Source of the DNA: Polyrhizophydium stewartii
Lineage: Eukaryota > Chytridiomycota > Chytridiomycetes > Rhizophydiales
Direction: 5' to 3'
Assembly: GCA_027604665.1 (NCBI GenBank)
Contig: JADGIZ010000049.1
Span: 1 to 34,369 of the forward strand
DNA: 34,369 nucleotides
In this document: piece by piece, positions 31,601 through 34,369 of the stretch
Numbering within the stretch: position 1 is the stretch's first letter
Layout: each line of letters opens with the position of its first letter
Made by a program: the position numbers and the translations under genes
Notes under the pieces: generated by a model
What the model was told of the DNA's origin: nothing
Databases searched by the model: none
What the model saw: only the letters and a program-made list of their open reading frames with translations

Positions 31601-34260
31601 CTCGAGGCGTGCCTCGGACTCAAGCTGGGCGTCGCGGCGCAACTCGTCGGCAGCTCTGACTTGGGCGATGGCGTGCTCGCGCTCGAGCAACAGAACCTTT
31701 GCCTTGACCTCGGCTTGCGCCAACTGCTCCTCGAATGAGCGGATCTTGGACGACAGCTCGTGAGCGGTTTGGGCATACTTGGATTGCTCGTCCGTGTCGG
31801 TAAGGCGCTGCTGCTGGATCAGGGCGAGCTGTTGCGCTAGGTGCTCGCACTCTCTCACGGCGTCGTCGCGCGAGGCTGATAAACTGGCGACTTGGTCGGC
31901 GGCAAGTGCACGCTCTGCCGTGAGCGTTTCGGCTTCGCGTTTAGCCTGTGCCAATTGCTCCTCGAGTAAGCGAATTTTGGACGAAAGCTCGCCGGCGAGC
32001 TGGGCCGACTTTTCAGACACAATGCGAGACGATTCTTGCACCGATTCGAGGGACGCCGTCGACGACTTGAGCTCGGAGAGCGCGGACAAATAGCGCGCAT
32101 CCATCTCTGTGATCGTGGCCTGTGCGGTCGCAAACTCTCGGGTGATCCTGGCGAGCTCGGCATCCTTCTCAGCCAACGCGGCATCGTGATTGCATGAGCG
32201 GGCAGATGCCGCCGACTCGGACACCCGAGCGAGCTCGGCACCAAGTGCTTCGTTTGCAGCAAGTGCCTCGACCAATTCAAAGTCCAATATGCCGACCCGG
32301 CGCTTCGCAGCGCCTTCGGCGAGACGGGCCTCGTGGACTAGCTGGTCGGCCATGAGACATTGTGCTTCAAGCCGCCGGTTTTGCTGCTCGAGCTCGGTAA
32401 TACGGCCTTGGATGTGGTTGTTTTCCAACGCGAGGGTATCGACGTGGGAGGCGAGCTCTGCCATCTGCTCTGCCGAGCGTGTGCTGTAGGCAGAAGGCCT
32501 CTCGAGACGCGTCGACTTGATCTGGCGGTACTTTTCGGCAAGATCTTCTGCTTCCTCTTGCGCGAGCTCGAGCTGTGCAGCCAGAACTTGGATTCGCGCG
32601 TCGCGTGCAGCGAGATCGGCAACCAATGGCCGCGTCTCGAGCTGACGAGTAAGATCTTCGCGTTCGGAAAGCCAGCTCTTGCGGGCATTGTCGGAGATCG
32701 ACTCTGCATCAGAAAGCTGCGCCTTAAGCGTCTCGACCTGGGAGTGTAGCGCCTCGAGCTCGTTCTTGGCTTGCGAGAGCTCGAGCGCAAAGTCGTTGCG
32801 GATTGCGTCGGACGTGAGCGAGCGCTGGAGGGCTTTTTCGAGGTCTTCATGGGTCCGCGACAGCTGTGTATCTTTGGCGGCGAGCTCCGCGCGCAGGGCC
32901 GCGGCTTCGCGTGCTGCGTTCTGGACATCGTGATGTGCGCGCTCGGTCAAGGCGGAAATGGCTGCGGCGTGCTCCTCTGATTTGCGCTGTGCTGCCGCGA
33001 CGGCTTCCGCAAGTGCTGCTTCAGCACGGGTTACGTCCTCTTGGTATGCCTGGGTCAGACGAGCATTCTCGGCGGCGGCCTCGGCAAGCGCCTTCTGGAG
33101 ATGCGCGACCCGTGCGTCTGCTGCTTCGAGCTCTGGCCCTCGAAAATGGTTCTTGCTCGGCAGTGTCGAGGCGCTGTCGTGCACATCGCGATCCCGAAAG
33201 CCAAGAGACGAAACAGGCCGGCTGAAAGCAAGCGAGGACGGGGGACGCAGAGATCCGGCGGCACGAGGGCGATCGAAGCTCGAGCTCTCTCGCGTCCGCT
33301 GGTCGCGCGGATTGTCGTCCGACTCGGCAAGCGAGTCTGCGGCCAATCGGACTCTTTGCGATGCAGATCCCAGCGGGATGCCCGAAGTCGATCTAAACCG
33401 TTCGAGTCTTGATGCCGGCCGTGACGTGCCTGGCGCGGGAAGCCCTGAGACCAAGCCAAGGGACGAGGACGGTCTGGGAAGGTCAGATTGTGAGGTTGAG
33501 ACTGCGCGCGCCGTTGCGCCGCGCTCGTTGGGTATCGGGGCGGTCTGACGCCGGGCTTTGTCGGGCGCCGCGCTCAGGCCGTCTGTCTGGGCCTCGCGCT
33601 GCTCGAGATGACGATGCGAAAAGACGCCAGCGCGGTCAGCACAGGCTCGGCGCTGCTCATCAGCGGGCGGCGCGAGAGCCGTGCTTGCAACCAGGGCCTG
33701 CTGCTGAGCTCACCTCCCTAAGGCGCTGCTCCTCGCCTTCGCTCTGTGTAGAACGCGCCGACTCGACACCGGGCCTGCGCTGGGCCTCGGCGTGGTCGAC
33801 CCTCTGCAACTCGAGCTCCGCGGCGAGCCTTTGGCTGGCGGTCAAGAGGCCTTCGAGCCTCGCGCCTGTGTTGCGGCACCGTTTGGGAGGGCATGCGAGC
33901 GTTAGCGACGGCCTTATTGGGCGAGTAGTGAAGGTGGGAAAGCCCCCAGCAAGGTGCGTCGGGCATGAGTGCCGCACCTTGCTGGCCTTGTGTGTCCGAA
34001 CTGGCCGATGGCGCGCGCAGGCGCGAGACGCCTGTGGGCGCGGCGGCGCCGGTGCGGGTGCCCGGCAGCGAGGGCGGCGAGTTTTCGTCGGCGGGCGAGC
34101 GGCTGTTGTGTGGCCAGGACATATCTGGCCGGGCGGGCGAGGTGAGCAGGGGGGGTGCCTGCCGGTGTGCTGTGTTTGGCTGTTGAGGGAAGTGCTTCAT
34201 TTGCCTGCCGGTTCTGGTCCGACGCCGTCCAGCTTGCGAACGCACAGACACGGGCCTCAT
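28659..34260 (-). CDS. Very long Ala-rich coiled-coil protein (about 1719 aa)
   Basis: Six minus-strand exons: 34260-33978, 33865-33714, 33598-31040, 30968-30861, 30789-30127, 30053-28659. They total 5160 nt in frame. The first 145 residues (exons 1-2) are low complexity, ending in a helical LEGLLTASQRLAAELELQR. A basic Ser/Pro/Arg-rich stretch follows, then heptad-repeat coiled coil runs almost unbroken from exon 3 to near the end (e.g. ELEALHSQVETLKAQL, ITELEQQNRRLEAQ, LEKAMLEASGLQTRLDD). The C-terminus is a disordered basic tail, GRRGPSPKKSRLDGL, with a possible nuclear localisation signal (KKSR). Architecture fits a long tethering or scaffold protein (centrosome/basal body, Golgi, or nuclear-pore basket types), but nothing identifies the family. 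The exon 3 acceptor is ambiguous (33598, 33601 or about 33652, all in frame). The start at 34260 is the first ATG in frame; ATGs at 34200 and 34119 are alternatives. The 109 nt upstream to the window end show nothing I can name. Confidence 0.75.
30054..30126 (-). other. Long coiled-coil gene intron 5 (73 nt)
   Basis: Minus strand: GTAGGC donor, GTGCCAG acceptor, GCTGAC upstream, phase 0; joins KQLELAH to ALQNSQTALEK. Confidence 0.78.
30790..30860 (-). other. Long coiled-coil gene intron 4 (71 nt)
   Basis: Minus strand: GTGAGC donor, GTCGCAG acceptor, phase 0; joins AEKVQQ to LEHFRMTAEQ. Confidence 0.78.
30969..31039 (-). other. Long coiled-coil gene intron 3 (71 nt)
   Basis: Minus strand: GTGCGT donor, TGTCCAG acceptor, CTAAC branch-like motif, phase 0; joins RESVPES to TDAAAWAAAAG. 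Confidence 0.78.
31711..31775 (-). repeat. Copy 2 of an internal coding duplication
   Basis: Encodes AHELSSKIRSFEEQLAQAEV. It is closely related to 31942-32006 (AGELSSKIRLLEEQLAQAKR), exactly 231 nt (77 codons, 11 heptads) away within the long coiled-coil gene. Confidence 0.85.
31942..32006 (-). repeat. Copy 1 of an internal coding duplication
   Basis: Encodes AGELSSKIRLLEEQLAQAKR; partner copy at 31711-31775. The nucleotide identity is visible across most of the 65 nt, while the intervening sequence has diverged. Confidence 0.85.
33599..33713 (-). other. Long coiled-coil gene intron 2 (61-115 nt)
   Basis: Minus strand: GTGAGC donor after QRLRE, phase 0. An in-frame TGA near the donor shows that an intron is needed. 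Acceptors CTCGAGCAG (exon from 33598) and GATGAGCAG (61-nt intron) are both in frame; CTGAC lies upstream of the first. Confidence 0.6.
33866..33977 (-). other. Long coiled-coil gene intron 1 (112 nt)
   Basis: Minus strand: GTGCGG donor, CAACACAG acceptor, GCTAACG branch-like motif, phase 1; joins DTQGQQ to GARLEGLLTASQ. Confidence 0.65.
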
Positions 34261-34369
34261 CGCTTCGTCAGTCGCTGCGTGGTTTGCATCGATCTTGTCA
34301 GGTCATACGGTTGACGCAGGTGGTTCCTTTGCGTTTCTCTGGCATGTGGATGTGGGTGCTCTGCTGCGG

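Noticed and set aside
30987..33548. Several plus-strand frames opposite the long coiled-coil gene
   Set aside because: Ser/Cys/Arg-rich antisense shadows of heptad-repeat coding sequence.
1..34369. CRISPR arrays, tRNA/rRNA genes, transposons, bacterial operons
   Set aside because: No spaced palindromic repeats, RNA gene signatures, transposase-like frames or terminal repeats were seen; all genes are intron-bearing or eukaryotic in style.

Overview
The window is a gene-dense stretch of eukaryotic nuclear DNA, most likely from a zoosporic (flagellated) fungus such as a chytrid or blastocladiomycete. The basis is an axonemal dynein heavy chain (so the organism builds motile flagella), a secreted protein with two fungal-type LysM domains containing the GDSC motif, moderately GC-rich genes, and many short GT-AG introns (mostly about 55-115 nt) with CTAAC/CTGAC branch-like motifs and tiny intergenic gaps. 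The lineage is inferred; no ribosomal or other marker gene is present.

Layout, left to right: (1) 1-443, minus strand: 5' part of a Q/H-rich protein with a 15-codon CAG run, running off the left edge. (2) 466-1345, plus: a 262-aa protein with two CUE/UBA-like domains. (3) 1422-17346, plus: an inner-arm, one-headed type axonemal dynein heavy chain in eight exons (5132-aa precursor), carrying a 390-aa intein (7841-9010) exactly between Lys and Thr of the AAA1 Walker A motif GPAGTGK/T. (4) 17384-21101, minus: a serine/alanine-rich, probably disordered protein in three exons (about 1198 aa), not recognised. (5) 21100-25636, plus: a large protein with two adjacent IQ motifs in five exons (about 1370-1405 aa). 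(6) 25662-27639, plus: a 580-aa coiled-coil protein in four exons. (7) 27688-28583, minus: a 206-aa secreted two-LysM protein in two exons. (8) 28659-34260, minus: a very long alanine-rich coiled-coil protein (about 1719 aa, six exons). No tRNA, rRNA, CRISPR array or transposon was seen, and no gene-free stretch exceeds 300 bases.

The main discovery is the dynein intein. It has the sequence blocks needed for protein splicing (Cys1, block B Asn-Gly-Ser-His, C-terminal His-Asn followed by Thr) and resembles fungal nuclear (PRP8-type) inteins, with a homing endonuclease region that looks degenerate. A 58-nt spliceosomal intron lies only 11 nt upstream, inside the same P-loop, so the main ATPase site of this motor must be assembled by RNA splicing and then protein splicing. 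From memory, axonemal dynein is not among the described nuclear intein hosts; this needs a database check.

The genes do not form an obvious pathway. The dynein is flagellar; the IQ-motif and coiled-coil proteins could be cytoskeletal, but that is only suggested by their composition.
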